Assembly: GCA_029834535.1 (NCBI GenBank)
Contig: JAQMWT010000498.1
Location: 59,738 to 123,737 of the forward strand
Origin: Chrysophaeum taylorii
Taxonomy: Eukaryota; Sar; Pelagophyceae; Pelagomonadales; Pelagomonadaceae
Length of the DNA stretch: 64,000 bases
Reading direction: 5' to 3'
A model generated the notes under the pieces. That model worked only from the letters and a program-made list of their open reading frames with translations. It did no database searches and was not told the DNA's origin. Positions 51,350 to 59,924 of this stretch are shown piece after piece (the first letter of the stretch is position 1; each line of letters starts with the position of its first letter). Both the position numbers and the translations under genes were made by a program.

Positions 51350-54300
51350 TTAATCATCGCGAGAGCCTCGGCGGTACCTGTCGCGGCGAGGCGGGGGAGA
51401 TCGCGATCGCGATCGCGAGCGGCGACGATCTCTTCGGGAGCGGTGCGAATCGCGGTGCGAATCGCGGTGCGAATCGCGGTGCGAATCGCGGTAGGAATCG
51501 CGGTGCGAATCGCGGTAGGAAGAATCGCGGTAGGAAGAATCGCGGTAGGAAGAATCGCGGTAGGAAGAATCGCGGTAGGAAGAATCGCGGCAGGAAGAAT
51601 CGCGGTGCGAATAATCGCGGTGCGAATAATCGTGTCGGCGTCTCTCGGGTCGGCGCGATCGCGATCGAGATCTCGAGCGTTCGCGTCGGTCGCGTCTCGA
51701 GCGTTCGCATTCGAGGTCGCGTCGTTCCGGGCGCCGACCCGAGCGCGGGGGCGAGTTGGCGTAGCGGTGGTGCGAGAACCACCTGTTCTCGCGATGGTGG
51801 TTGAGTTCGGGAGGCGGGCGACGACTCGTTTTTTCGGGGGTATGGCGACGGTCGGGGGGGCTCGGCGGCGAGGGGGAGCTCGGCGGCGAGTCGGGGCGGA
51901 GCGCGTCGTTCGAATCGGGAGGTCGCGGCTTTGGCGAGAGCGGCTTTTTGTTGCGGACTTGGCGCAGCGCCTCGGCGAGGGCGTCCGTGCGTCGGCGGGC
52001 GTCGTCGAGCAGGGTGTCGTCGAACTTGAGGAGGTTCTCGACGTCGGCGCGGGGCCACGCGACGCGAACGACCGGGTAAAAGTGCCGGGGGGCGTCGCCG
52101 AGCGTCGCGAATACGGGGTCTTCCGTCTGCGCGTCGGGTTCTGCCGAGCCGAAAACCACCGCATCGCCCGGGTCGAAGGCGGCGTCGGGAACCTCGGCAG
52201 CCACGCGCGGAAATCGTTCTCTGAAGCGCGCGTCGGCGCCGCGGCGCGGAAACGAGAGGAGCTCGAGGCGGCCGATCGCTCCGGAAAGGCGGCGGAGGAC
52301 CGGTTCGTCCGACAAATAGACGGCCGCGCCGCACTCGTCGTCGCGGCGGCGGCGGGTCGTCGCCGGCTTGGAGAGGAGGGCCTTGATCTCGGCCAAGTGG
52401 TCCTCTTGCCGCGGCACGGGCGGCGCGTCGGGCCGGAGGTCGGCCGGCGTCTCGGGCCGGCGCGGCGGTCTCGCGGGCGTCGAGGCTCGAGACGCCGGCT
52501 GCGGCGGGACGTGGTCGTGGACGCGGCGCGCGAGGAAGCGCGCGAGCTCTTCTTTGTCCTTGCCGAGGCGGAAGAGGGCCGCCTCGGCAGCGCGGCGGGC
52601 GGCGCCGGCGCGCGCCTCGACCACCTCGGTCGGAACGAGGGCCGAAATCCTCGCTTCGGTCGCTCGCGGCGCGTAGCGCGCGCGGAGGTCCTGGTGGGCC
52701 TGCTCGATCTCGACCACGAGACCCTTGAGCTGGGCGACGCCGTATCCCCCGGACGGTGGCGGAAGATGGTGGTCCGATGCGGAATTATTTGCGGCGTAGC
52801 AGACCTCGGCGGCCGCCCGGAGCCAGCCCGAGTCGATCGCGCCCTCTTTCCGATGCTTAGACGCGCACGCGACCGCGGCCGCGCAGAGGACGTCGGGGTC
52901 GTGCTCGGCGCAGAGGCCGGTCGCCTGGAAGGCGGGCATCGAGAGGACCTCGAGGGCCGCGTCGGCGAGGGCGGGGTCGAGGGCGAGGCGATCGCGGCCC
53001 GTCTTGGGCGGAGCGATCGCCTGCGACGGGTCGCGGCTCGAGTCGTCCTCCGCGACCGGGCAGAGGGCCTCGAGGGCCGCCCGGGCGTCCTCGACGCGGA
53101 GATCGAAGCACAAGCACCGGAGCATGCGGTGCTCGACGAGGAGGATCTGGTCGCGCCACGGGAGGGCGAGGGGCCAGCCGCGCTTGTGGACCGAGTGTCG
53201 CGACGCGTCGACGACGTAAGCCAACCGCTGCGCGACGTCGCGCGCCTTGGCGGCCAAGTGAACGGTCGCGAGGCCGATCGCGGCGGCCTCGTCCGAGGGG
53301 AGCGTGGCGACGTAGACGTCCGACGCCTCGCGGAGCACGCCGTTCGAGAGCGTCGCCAGCTGGTAGTGCCGCGACCTCAGAGGCTTGGCGCCCTGGAGGA
53401 GCGATTGGAGCGTTTTTTTCGTTCGCGCCGATTCCCCAAGCCCCGAGCTCGCGACGGCCGCCGCGTGCTTGGCCGCGTTGTGGTCCAGGACGGCGCCGGC
53501 GGCCTCGTGGGCTCGTTTCGAGGCCGCCGGGACGTGCTCGCTCGGTTCGAGCGACGCGTGCAGCAAAAAGCTGTGGAGGTAGTAGAACGCCGCGGCCGTC
53601 GCCTCCCTGCCGAGCTTGAGCGCGTCGCACGCGTCGCGCGCGAACTTGCACAGGTCGTACCGCGCGCACTTTTCGCCCGGAATCTCGCGGCCCGAGTTCG
53701 GCTGAACAAACGTTCGCTCCGGCTGTGGCTCTTCAGGCGGCGGCTCGGACGGCGGCGGCGGCGGCGGCACGACGCTCGCCGCGCCGTACTTGGCCAACGC
53801 CTCCGCGTCGCCGTTCGAATCGCCGCGCGGCCTTTTCTGCGATCCGTTCAACGCTTGTGTTGCGAGCCGCTTCCGCCGCGAGGCCACCTCGTTCTTCCGT
53901 TCGACGTCTCTCGCGACCTGCCGCGCCCGACGGATATCCAGCGACTGCTCGAGCGCGGGCCACTGCATCTCTCGGAGCGTTCCGAGCGTCTTGTACACCT
54001 TCTTCGCCGCCTCGAGGTGCCGCGTGTCGAACGCATTCTCCGAGGTGATCTTGATCACCGTGCGGCTAAAGTGCTGCGTGCACACCTTTACCAGTTCCTC
54101 GATGTGCCGCGCGATCCGCTCGCTCTGCTTCATCGCCGGCGCCGACCGCAGCAACACCTGCGCGAGCCCAAAAAGCAGCGCCTCGCGACGCCGCTCCACA
54201 ACCTGCGCCGTCGCATCCGTCTCGTTCTTCGCCTGCTGCACCATTGCCTCCACCAACGCGAGCCCCGCGGCCTCCCCCCCGACCGTCCCGCACTGCAAAT

Positions 54301-54424
54301 CCACGTACTCCGCCAGCCGCAACACACTCTCCGAGGACGACGACCCCCCGAGCTGCCGCACCAGCTTCAAAATCCTCTCGTCACCGCCGTTCTGCTGGCT
54401 CTCCTCGCGCCGACGACTGCTCAT
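51350..54424 (-). CDS. Cyclin K/T/L-like transcriptional cyclin with C-terminal RS domain
   Basis: 1024 aa, ATG at 54424. Residues 1-190 form a helical domain (ILKLVRQLGG, LVEAMVQQAKNETDATAQVV) followed by a Pro-rich linker. A cyclin box begins near 245 (RYDLCKFARDACDALKLGRE, AAAFYYLHSFLLHASLEPS), with a second fold in the region of WRDQILLVEHRMLRCLCFDL. This is the order of C-type (K/T/L) cyclins that activate CDK9/12/11. The last 150 residues are an RS domain with S-R-D-R and YRDSS repeats, as in cyclin L. A role in Pol II CTD phosphorylation and splicing coupling is inferred. The cyclin box is divergent, so the subtype is uncertain. Confidence 0.72.
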   Translation of the reverse strand: MSSRRREESQQNGGDERILKLVRQLGGSSSSESVLRLAEYVDLQCGTVGGEAAGLALVEAMVQQAKNETDATAQVVERRREALLFGLAQVLLRSAPAMKQSERIARHIEELVKVCTQHFSRTVIKITSENAFDTRHLEAAKKVYKTLGTLREMQWPALEQSLDIRRARQVARDVERKNEVASRRKRLATQALNGSQKRPRGDSNGDAEALAKYGAASVVPPPPPPSEPPPEEPQPERTFVQPNSGREIPGEKCARYDLCKFARDACDALKLGREATAAAFYYLHSFLLHASLEPSEHVPAASKRAHEAAGAVLDHNAAKHAAAVASSGLGESARTKKTLQSLLQGAKPLRSRHYQLATLSNGVLREASDVYVATLPSDEAAAIGLATVHLAAKARDVAQRLAYVVDASRHSVHKRGWPLALPWRDQILLVEHRMLRCLCFDLRVEDARAALEALCPVAEDDSSRDPSQAIAPPKTGRDRLALDPALADAALEVLSMPAFQATGLCAEHDPDVLCAAAVACASKHRKEGAIDSGWLRAAAEVCYAANNSASDHHLPPPSGGYGVAQLKGLVVEIEQAHQDLRARYAPRATEARISALVPTEVVEARAGAARRAAEAALFRLGKDKEELARFLARRVHDHVPPQPASRASTPARPPRRPETPADLRPDAPPVPRQEDHLAEIKALLSKPATTRRRRDDECGAAVYLSDEPVLRRLSGAIGRLELLSFPRRGADARFRERFPRVAAEVPDAAFDPGDAVVFGSAEPDAQTEDPVFATLGDAPRHFYPVVRVAWPRADVENLLKFDDTLLDDARRRTDALAEALRQVRNKKPLSPKPRPPDSNDALRPDSPPSSPSPPSPPDRRHTPEKTSRRPPPELNHHRENRWFSHHRYANSPPRSGRRPERRDLECERSRRDRRERSRSRSRSRRPERRRHDYSHRDYSHRDSSCRDSSYRDSSYRDSSYRDSSYRDSSYRDSHRDSYRDSHRDSHRDSHRDSHRSRRDRRRSRSRSRSPPPRRDRYRRGSRDD
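51440..51632. repeat. In-gene tandem repeats (12-bp and 15-bp units) encoding the RS tail
   Basis: Plus-strand units GCGGTGCGAATC (12 bp, several copies) give HRDS on the coding strand. Units GCGGTAGGAAGAATC (15 bp, about five copies at about 51510-51600) give YRDSS. Repeat lengths are multiples of three, so the frame is kept. Confidence 0.9.
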
Positions 54425-54558
54425 CCTCTTATCATCATCACATCACATCAGATCAGATCAGCCCAGACGCCGGCGGATAACCATCTCAAATCAAATCGTT
54501 CAGCCCTGAGTGACCGAGACTGAGACTACACTACCGGCGAGTCAGTCAGTCGTCCTAC

Positions 54559-54708
54559 TGTAGAAAGAAAGATGTAGAAAGAAAGATGTAGAAAGAAAGA
54601 AAACAAAAAAACCCTCTCGTTCGCCCGGCCACCGCCGCCGCAAAATCAAAATACAAAATACAAAATACAAAAAAAAAAAAAACCTCTCTCTCTCTCTCTC
54701 TCTCTCTC
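54559..54708. repeat. Simple-repeat cluster upstream of the cyclin gene
   Basis: A 14-bp unit TGTAGAAAGAAAGA is repeated three times at 54559-54600. It is followed by short AAAATAC repeats and a (CT) run at 54684-54707. Confidence 0.85.
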
Positions 54709-54764
54709 CTCCTCGTACTAACGTAATCGAAAAAACGTCCCAAACAAACAAAAACAAACCAACC

Positions 54765-55559
54765 CTATGCGAGGGGAAACAAGGTCCCCGGGCTTGCGAG
54801 GTAGACGGTGTGGCTCTTGAGGAGGGCGGCCTCTTCGCCGGAGAGCGCGGCTTCGGCGACCGCGATCCGATCCTCCTCCTCCACCGTATCGGCGGCGGCG
54901 GCGTCGTCGCCGAGCACTTTGGCGAGGACCGCCTCGTAGAGGCGGCGGGCCTCCTCGTGGTCGGGACCGATCAAGACGACGATCGTCGGGAGATCCGAGT
55001 CCGTGGAAAACTCGGCAAATCCGTCCCCAACAGCGAGGAGGCTCGGGGCCTTGCTTCCGGCCTTGGCGCTCGCCTCCTCTGGCGAAACGTCGCCGCTCCC
55101 GAGCAACGTCGCGCCCGCGACCGAGGCGGCCGCCCGGAGCGTCTCCCCGTCGCGCAAGCACACGAGCGGCGGCTGCGGCACGAGGACTCGCGCGTGTTCG
55201 AGGTATCCTCCTTTGTCTTCTTCTCGTCGCGGCGGCGGCGAGAGCAACACGATCGGCCTGCCCCGGGGGAACAACGGATCTTTCCCAAAGACGAAGTCGG
55301 TCCACGACGTCTGCGCGCGATTCAGGTCGGCCCAGGCCCTCGCCTTTTGCCTCGCCTCGACGCTCGGGCACTCGGCGAAGAATACGGTCGACGGCCTCGC
55401 GTACCTGGCCACCGCCCCTCGGCTCGCCGGCATGTGCCGGAACCCCACCACACGCGGTCGATATCGGAACACCCCCAGGTGCCACACGCCGTCCTCCCGC
55501 GCTGCGACCGCCGCCCGGCAATGCCGGAGCGCATATCGCGCCATGCCTTCAAGGCTCAT
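54765..55559 (-). CDS. Hypothetical protein at the edge of the repeat region
   Basis: 264 aa, ATG at 55559. Recognisable order: MARYALRHCRAAVAAREDGV, VWHLGVFRYRPRVVGFRHMP, WADLNRAQTSWTDFVFGKDP and a C-terminal half with LPTIVVLIGPDHEEARRLY. It has no signal peptide or membrane segment. I do not recognise it. Its start codon touches a (TTTC)/(TGTC) microsatellite and the inverted helicase repeat, so its promoter must lie in repeat DNA. Confidence 0.55.
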   Translation of the reverse strand: MSLEGMARYALRHCRAAVAAREDGVWHLGVFRYRPRVVGFRHMPASRGAVARYARPSTVFFAECPSVEARQKARAWADLNRAQTSWTDFVFGKDPLFPRGRPIVLLSPPPRREEDKGGYLEHARVLVPQPPLVCLRDGETLRAAASVAGATLLGSGDVSPEEASAKAGSKAPSLLAVGDGFAEFSTDSDLPTIVVLIGPDHEEARRLYEAVLAKVLGDDAAAADTVEEEDRIAVAEAALSGEEAALLKSHTVYLASPGTLFPLA

Positions 55560-55560
55560 T

Positions 55561-56300
55561 TCTTTCTTTCTTTCTGTCTGTCTGTCTGTTTGTCCCCCGA
55601 TTTAGGCTAAGGATCAGGTAGGCCCGCGAGCCTGGCATTGATCCTCCAAACCGTCTACGGCGACCTCTCAGACTATTTCCACGACCCGCGGCGGCTCTTT
55701 CAGCCAGCGCGCCATTCTCACGCCCCGTCGAAACGATGTTGTCGATGCTGACAACGCGCGCGTGACCGCGGCCTTTTTTTCCCGGAGACGAGGCGTCGGA
55801 GTTCTTTTCGGCCGACTAGGTTGGGTCGGAAGCCGACGCCTCGCTCTTTACAGTCGAGTTTTCAACTCCCTGACAACCAACGGGATGCTGACTTTGATCG
55901 CGAGCTTAACGTCTTCGCAACCTCGACCCGTCGCACGGCCACTGCAACGGTACCATATACATCATTCACTGTGTCGTTGTCGCCGAGGCTCCTCAAACCT
56001 GTATCCCTTAAGGCCCGCCAACGCCAAACGATCAACAAGAGCCAGGGCCAGACGTCCCGCGAGGTCGGCGTCCTCTTGCCCACAAGCCCGTCTTCTGTCA
56101 CGTCCAGCTCTACGTGGCTCTCTGTCGATCGGCAACCCCGAGGATATCCTCTTCTGGGTCGACGACTCCACCCTACCCCACACGTGCTGCGCAATACCGA
56201 TAAGACCCCTCCCGGCGTCTACACGCGCACTGTAAGTGAGCTTACTGGGACCAGGTGAACTTACTGGAACCAGGTGAACTTACTGGGGTTAGAGATTGGG
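55561..56300 (+). mobile_element. Inverted single copy of the helicase-fragment repeat
   Basis: Reads on the plus strand the same sequence that the 60-64 kb array reads on the minus strand. It runs from the TTTCTGTCTGTC microsatellite through VYGDLSDYFHDPRRLF-like, FNSLTTNGMLTLIAS and TINKSQGQTSREVGVLLP to TACACGCGCACTGTAAG. The last two motifs are in different frames, as in the array copies. It encodes a degenerate C-terminal piece of a PIF1/Helitron-type helicase. The 18-bp satellite follows at 56230-56575 in inverted orientation. Confidence 0.75.
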
Positions 56301-56575
56301 ACTAGGTGAACTTAGTGACCAGGTGAACTTACTGAGGCCAAGTGTGAACTTACTGGGGCTTTTAGAGTAAACTAAAAGGTTAGCGGCGTGTGCGGATCAA
56401 AGCAGCTTAGATTGGCGGGGGTGAGAGCGACGAGCTCAAAGGAGAGTGGGTGTGAGTTTACGCCGAACTTACTGGGGTTGGAGATTGGGTTTACGCCGAA
56501 TTTGCTGGGGTTAGAGATTGGGACCAGGTGAACTTACTGGGGTTAGAGATTGGGACTAGGTGAACTTACTGGCCT
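56230..56575. repeat. 18-bp satellite, inverted orientation
   Basis: Multiple copies of GGTGAACTTACTGG separated by GGTTAGAGATTGGGA and TAGAGTAAACT-type pieces. It is the reverse complement of the spacer in the 60-64 kb array. Confidence 0.85.
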
Positions 56576-56739
56576 GCACTTGTAATTATTTAACTCATCA
56601 CTGACTCTTTTGGGGGACGAGCCTTCTTTCTGCGCATTGATGATGATCCAAGTGGAGATATGAGGGGCGCTGAATTAAACGAACTGAAAGGAGCGGTGGG
56701 GGGGGTCTGTTGATGACCCCTGCGATTTTGACTAACAAT

Positions 56740-56830
56740 CATCTTGTCGTTACCTGTTCCTTACCCCTCACCCCCCGACCATAACCCGCTGCGAACGTTC
56801 CGGTTTCAAGCAAGTCGGGAGGCGAACAGG
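56740..56830 (+). repeat. Partial copy of the 265-bp dispersed repeat
   Basis: Shares CCCCCCG.CCATA.CC and CTGCGAACGTTCCGG with the distal end of the copies at 48.1 and 59.9 kb. More diverged than those two. Confidence 0.55.
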
Positions 56831-57066
56831 CGCCGGCCGACGCCGGAGGACGGATGCCCCCTAGGTTCTTCAGAATTAATTGCTGCACCGATTGATTGAT
56901 TCGAATGCCGCCGCCCCACCGCGCGGTTAGCAATATGCAGGAGGGTGTAGAAGTTGTTGATAAGTCGTAAATGGGTTTGTTGTTGTGACATTAAACCTAG
57001 TAGAATCCTTAACCCGTGGTGCAGGGTTAGGAGCGGAGCAGGTTCAAACAGGCGAAGTCGTTGGTG

Positions 57067-58353
57067 ATGCGGATCGTGGTACGTGTCGTGGGCCAGGAGC
57101 TTCGTCGGGAGGATAAGTGCGTCGTGTGCGAGTCCGAGGCATTCGGTCCATTCGACGAGGTGTGCGGGACGCGGAACGACAAGCCGTTGTTCGAGGCGGC
57201 CGCGGCGAAGCTCGGGGAGCCGTCGGACAGCAGCGTGATGACGTTTGGCGCGAGCCCCAAAGAGTTCCTGAGCCTGAGCGAGGCGGCGGTGTCGCGTGTC
57301 GAAGGGAGGCTGTCGTGCCTCGAGGTCCAGGGGGAGGTCCTGAACGACTTGTCGGGGTCGCGGCGATCGTACGCGAAGCGACGGTCGCTCGAGTCGTGCG
57401 AGATGCCGTGCTCGGTGACCGCGCTGCGGCAGGCCCTCCGCCGGCGCCACGAGGCGCAGCTGGTGGTCGTTGTCGTGCGCCGCGGCAAGCACCGCCTCTG
57501 GCTCGTCGACGCGGGCTCCTCGAGCGCGCTCGCGGCCGCGTTGGGCGACGACGGCGACAAGCCCGCGCGGCGCGTGGTCGCGCCCGCGCTCGGGGTCGCC
57601 AACGCCGTGCTGGTCGTCTACGCTCGGACGCGCGACGACCTCGCGGCCGTGGCGACGCCGCGCAGCGCGTCGGAGGGGGTCTCGCGTAGCGATCGAGTCG
57701 AGCTGGAGATCGCCGCCGCGGCGGCGGCTCTGCCCGCTCCGCCCCCCCGAGACGACCAAGACCCACCGCTCGTTGCCGAGAACGCCGACCTCCGCGAGCG
57801 CTGCGTCGCCCTCGAGCGCGAGAGCCTCGCCCGCGAGGAATTCGCCGACGCCCTCGGGTTGGTGTACGAGATGGCCGCCGCCGCCGCCAACGCGGCCTGC
57901 GCGGCAGCGCTCGCCGAAGCCGCCGACCTTCGCCGCGACAGGGACCGCCTCGACACCGAGAATGCGCGTCTCGCTGACCAAAACTCCGACCTCGAAGACC
58001 GCATCTCCTCCTACGAGCGACGCGTCGTCTCCGCGCGACGCATCCAGCGCTCGAGGGCCTCCCTCTTGGCCAACGGCTTTGACTTGAACGACGACGCTGC
58101 CGAGGATGGCGACGACGACGACTACTCAGGCGGCGAGGACGACCTCTCGGTTCATTCGCCGCCGCGGAAGGATGATGGCCGCCCCACCACAGCAAGTGTC
58201 TCCCCCCCCCGCCGCGCGCTCGCGGACCGCAACAGCGCCCTCCTTCTCCTCCCAGAGTACGAGGCCGCCTGCGATTGCGCGCCGCCCTCATCCGACGCCC
58301 CCCCGAAAAAGGCCCACCGAGGAGTCTGGTCCTTGAAATTCCCCCGTCTCTGA
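57067..58353 (+). CDS. Kinesin-like protein lacking the ATP-binding loop (pseudokinesin)
   Basis: 428 aa from the ATG at 57067. Residues 1-200 follow the kinesin motor order. MRIVVRVVGQEL matches the first strand, FGPFDEVCG the FDxVF motif, and VMTFGASPKEFL sits where AYGQTGSGKT should be. SRVEGRLSCLEVQGEVLNDL matches the S.LEIYNE..DLL helix, HRLWLVDAGSSS the KL.LVDLAGSE switch II, and VANAVLVVYARTRDDLAAV the final N..T..I...SP strand. P-loop Lys, switch I (NxxSSRSH) and the switch II Glu are all missing, so it should not hydrolyse ATP. A coiled coil (about 235-330) and an acidic, Pro-rich tail follow. The frame is intact and long, arguing for a working non-motor protein. Confidence 0.6.
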   Translation: MRIVVRVVGQELRREDKCVVCESEAFGPFDEVCGTRNDKPLFEAAAAKLGEPSDSSVMTFGASPKEFLSLSEAAVSRVEGRLSCLEVQGEVLNDLSGSRRSYAKRRSLESCEMPCSVTALRQALRRRHEAQLVVVVVRRGKHRLWLVDAGSSSALAAALGDDGDKPARRVVAPALGVANAVLVVYARTRDDLAAVATPRSASEGVSRSDRVELEIAAAAAALPAPPPRDDQDPPLVAENADLRERCVALERESLAREEFADALGLVYEMAAAAANAACAAALAEAADLRRDRDRLDTENARLADQNSDLEDRISSYERRVVSARRIQRSRASLLANGFDLNDDAAEDGDDDDYSGGEDDLSVHSPPRKDDGRPTTASVSPPRRALADRNSALLLLPEYEAACDCAPPSSDAPPKKAHRGVWSLKFPRL

Positions 58354-58404
58354 TGATATGTTGATTACAAGAAGTCCGTCCGTTTCGATTCCGTTCTTCT
58401 AGAA

Positions 58405-58433
58405 GTTTCTTTCTTTCTTTCTTTCTTCTTGAA

Positions 58434-58497
<64 letters not shown>
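58405..58497. repeat. (TTTC)n / (GAAA)n inverted microsatellite
   Basis: A TTTC run at 58405-58427 is followed within about 8 bp by a GAAA run of about 65 bp. The two could fold into a hairpin. Confidence 0.9.
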
Positions 58498-58645
58498 CGC
58501 CATCTAAATTGATTGGTGTTGAACTTCTCAAGGGTACAACCACAGTTGTCGGTACGAAACGCGAGACGATAAAACAAAGCCAGTAAGGCTTGAAGCACGA
58601 TGCACGTAGTCAAATGCGAGGACACACTCGAGGGTGCGTCGGATC

Positions 58646-58901
58646 AGGTACAATGCCGAGCAACTTGAACTCCGGTGATAGGTACAATGCCGAGCAACTT
58701 GTATACTCCGATGATGAACTTGTTGAGGAAGTTCGCTACGCGATCCCCACGGCCCATGTAGACATCGGTAATGCGCTTGTAAAGTCGCGTGAAGTTCATG
58801 TCGCGGCTTTCATGGATATCAACGTTGATGCTTGACGCGAAATTCGCCTTCAGAGCAGCGAGATGCTGAGAAATTCTTCTTCAGAGCAGCGAGATGCTGA
58901 G
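58646..58901. repeat. Two short tandem duplications (34 bp and 31 bp)
   Basis: AGGTACAATGCCGAGCAACT starts both copies at 58646 and 58680. TCAGAGCAGCGAGATGCTGA recurs at 58840-58870 and 58871-58901. Confidence 0.85.
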
Positions 58902-59325
58902 ATGCTAGTCCAAGGATCGTTGGTCGAGATAATGTGATCGCCGGTGGAGATGATCATGTTCTCAAGACGACGTGTCCATTGTTGGAAAAAAAAAAAAAAT
59001 GTCGCTCACCGCTGAAGGCATCAAGTTTTTGCGAAAGCTTGCTAGCTGGAATTTCGATCGAGGACATGATAGGCGACAACGAATCGAACATGTAGCAATG
59101 AACTGAAGCCGAGAAGGAGTCGCCACGAAGTCAAGCACAGGCTCGATCGTGAACGAGCACCTGGTACCATGTGAGAACTGAAATGGGGATGAGAGAACTA
59201 TAATGGGGACGTGGTGCAGGGGTAAGTGTCATAGCTTTCTCACAGGCATCCTTTCTTTCTTTCTTTCTACCCCCGCTCGAAGTTTAACGGCTCCATAAGC
59301 CGCGAGTGTTCCTTCTTCGCGTTCG

Positions 59326-59631
59326 ATGCTACGACAAGTCCACCACCACCTCCTCAGACGGCGGCGGCCGCGAGAGGTGTTTGGTCTCTCACTCAGGATC
59401 TTGTCGACTCATGCTGGGCCGACCAAGGGCCGTCTCCACATCGACAAGGACTTGAAAGATTTCGTCGCCGAAGCCTCCACCACCAAGACCGATGAGGAGG
59501 AGGAGATGGAAGAGATGTGGGTCGACACCGACGCCGGCAAGGAGTGGGGTGGCCCGATGCGCGGCGGCCGCCTCCCCGAGCCCACGCGATTCGGCGACTG
59601 GGAACGAAAAGGCCGTGTCTCTGACTTTTGA
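59326..59631 (+). CDS. SDHAF4: Succinate dehydrogenase assembly factor 4 (SDHAF4/Sdh8)
   Basis: 101 aa. A basic, His/Arg-rich start (MLRQVHHHLLRRRRPREVF) fits a mitochondrial presequence. An acidic middle follows, and then the diagnostic DUF1674 ending: GKEWGGPMRGGRLPEPTRFG then DWERKGRVSDF. In yeast and animals the protein binds the flavinylated SDHA subunit and guards it before complex II assembly in the matrix. The C-terminal motif is complete. The gene stops 12 bp before the dispersed repeat copy, so it lies inside the repeat-rich end of the window but looks functional. Confidence 0.92.
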   Translation: MLRQVHHHLLRRRRPREVFGLSLRILSTHAGPTKGRLHIDKDLKDFVAEASTTKTDEEEEMEEMWVDTDAGKEWGGPMRGGRLPEPTRFGDWERKGRVSDF

Positions 59632-59642
59632 CCTCGCATGTA

Positions 59643-59912
59643 ATAACTAACTAACTAACTAACTTCAGACCTCTCCCGAGCATGGGAGCCAGGCCGGACC
59701 GACAGGAGCCAGTCCGGAATCACGGGCCTGTAGACGAGGGGCGCCGAAAGGTGGCTCGGCGGAGAGTGATCATCAAGCTTGTCGCCATGCGACGAGGAGA
59801 CCGCGATGTGACTGACAACCAACTCGTCGATAACCTTCCGTCTGCGCCCCCCGGCCATACCCCATCCCACTGCGAACATTCCGGCTGCCAACCGGCCCGC
59901 CCGAGAGGCGAA
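59643..59912 (+). repeat. Dispersed repeat, about 270 bp (copy 2)
   Basis: Near-identical to 47896-48160, starting with four TAAC copies and TTCAGACCTCTCCCGAGCAT. It ends at GCCAAGTAAGTTC, where the 18-bp satellite begins, so it marks the left border of the tandem array. Confidence 0.85.
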
Positions 59913-59924
59913 TAGGTGCCAAGT

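Larger units (their letters stand above)
58354..59325. other. Gene-poor stretch with tandem duplications
   Basis: 972 bp without a recognised gene. It contains (TTTC)n and (GAAA)n at 58405-58497, a 34-bp duplication at 58646-58713 and a 31-bp duplication at 58840-58901. A tRNA-like A-box-like string occurs at about 59214 but there is no B box. Confidence 0.55.

Noticed and set aside
51167-54523. 1118-codon open frame on the plus strand opposite the cyclin gene
   Set aside because: It is antisense to a gene with clear cyclin motifs. GC-rich coding DNA here leaves the complementary frame stop-free, and its translation is Arg/Val/Gly-biased with no motif.
56806-57981. 391-codon minus-strand frame opposite the pseudokinesin
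   Set aside because: Composition of an antisense shadow; the plus strand has the kinesin-order motifs.
59207-59290. tRNA-like string GTGGTGCAGGGGTAAGTG with a CTC near the anticodon position
   Set aside because: No GGTTCGANTCC B box, interrupted by a (TTTC) repeat and no acceptor-stem pairing seen.
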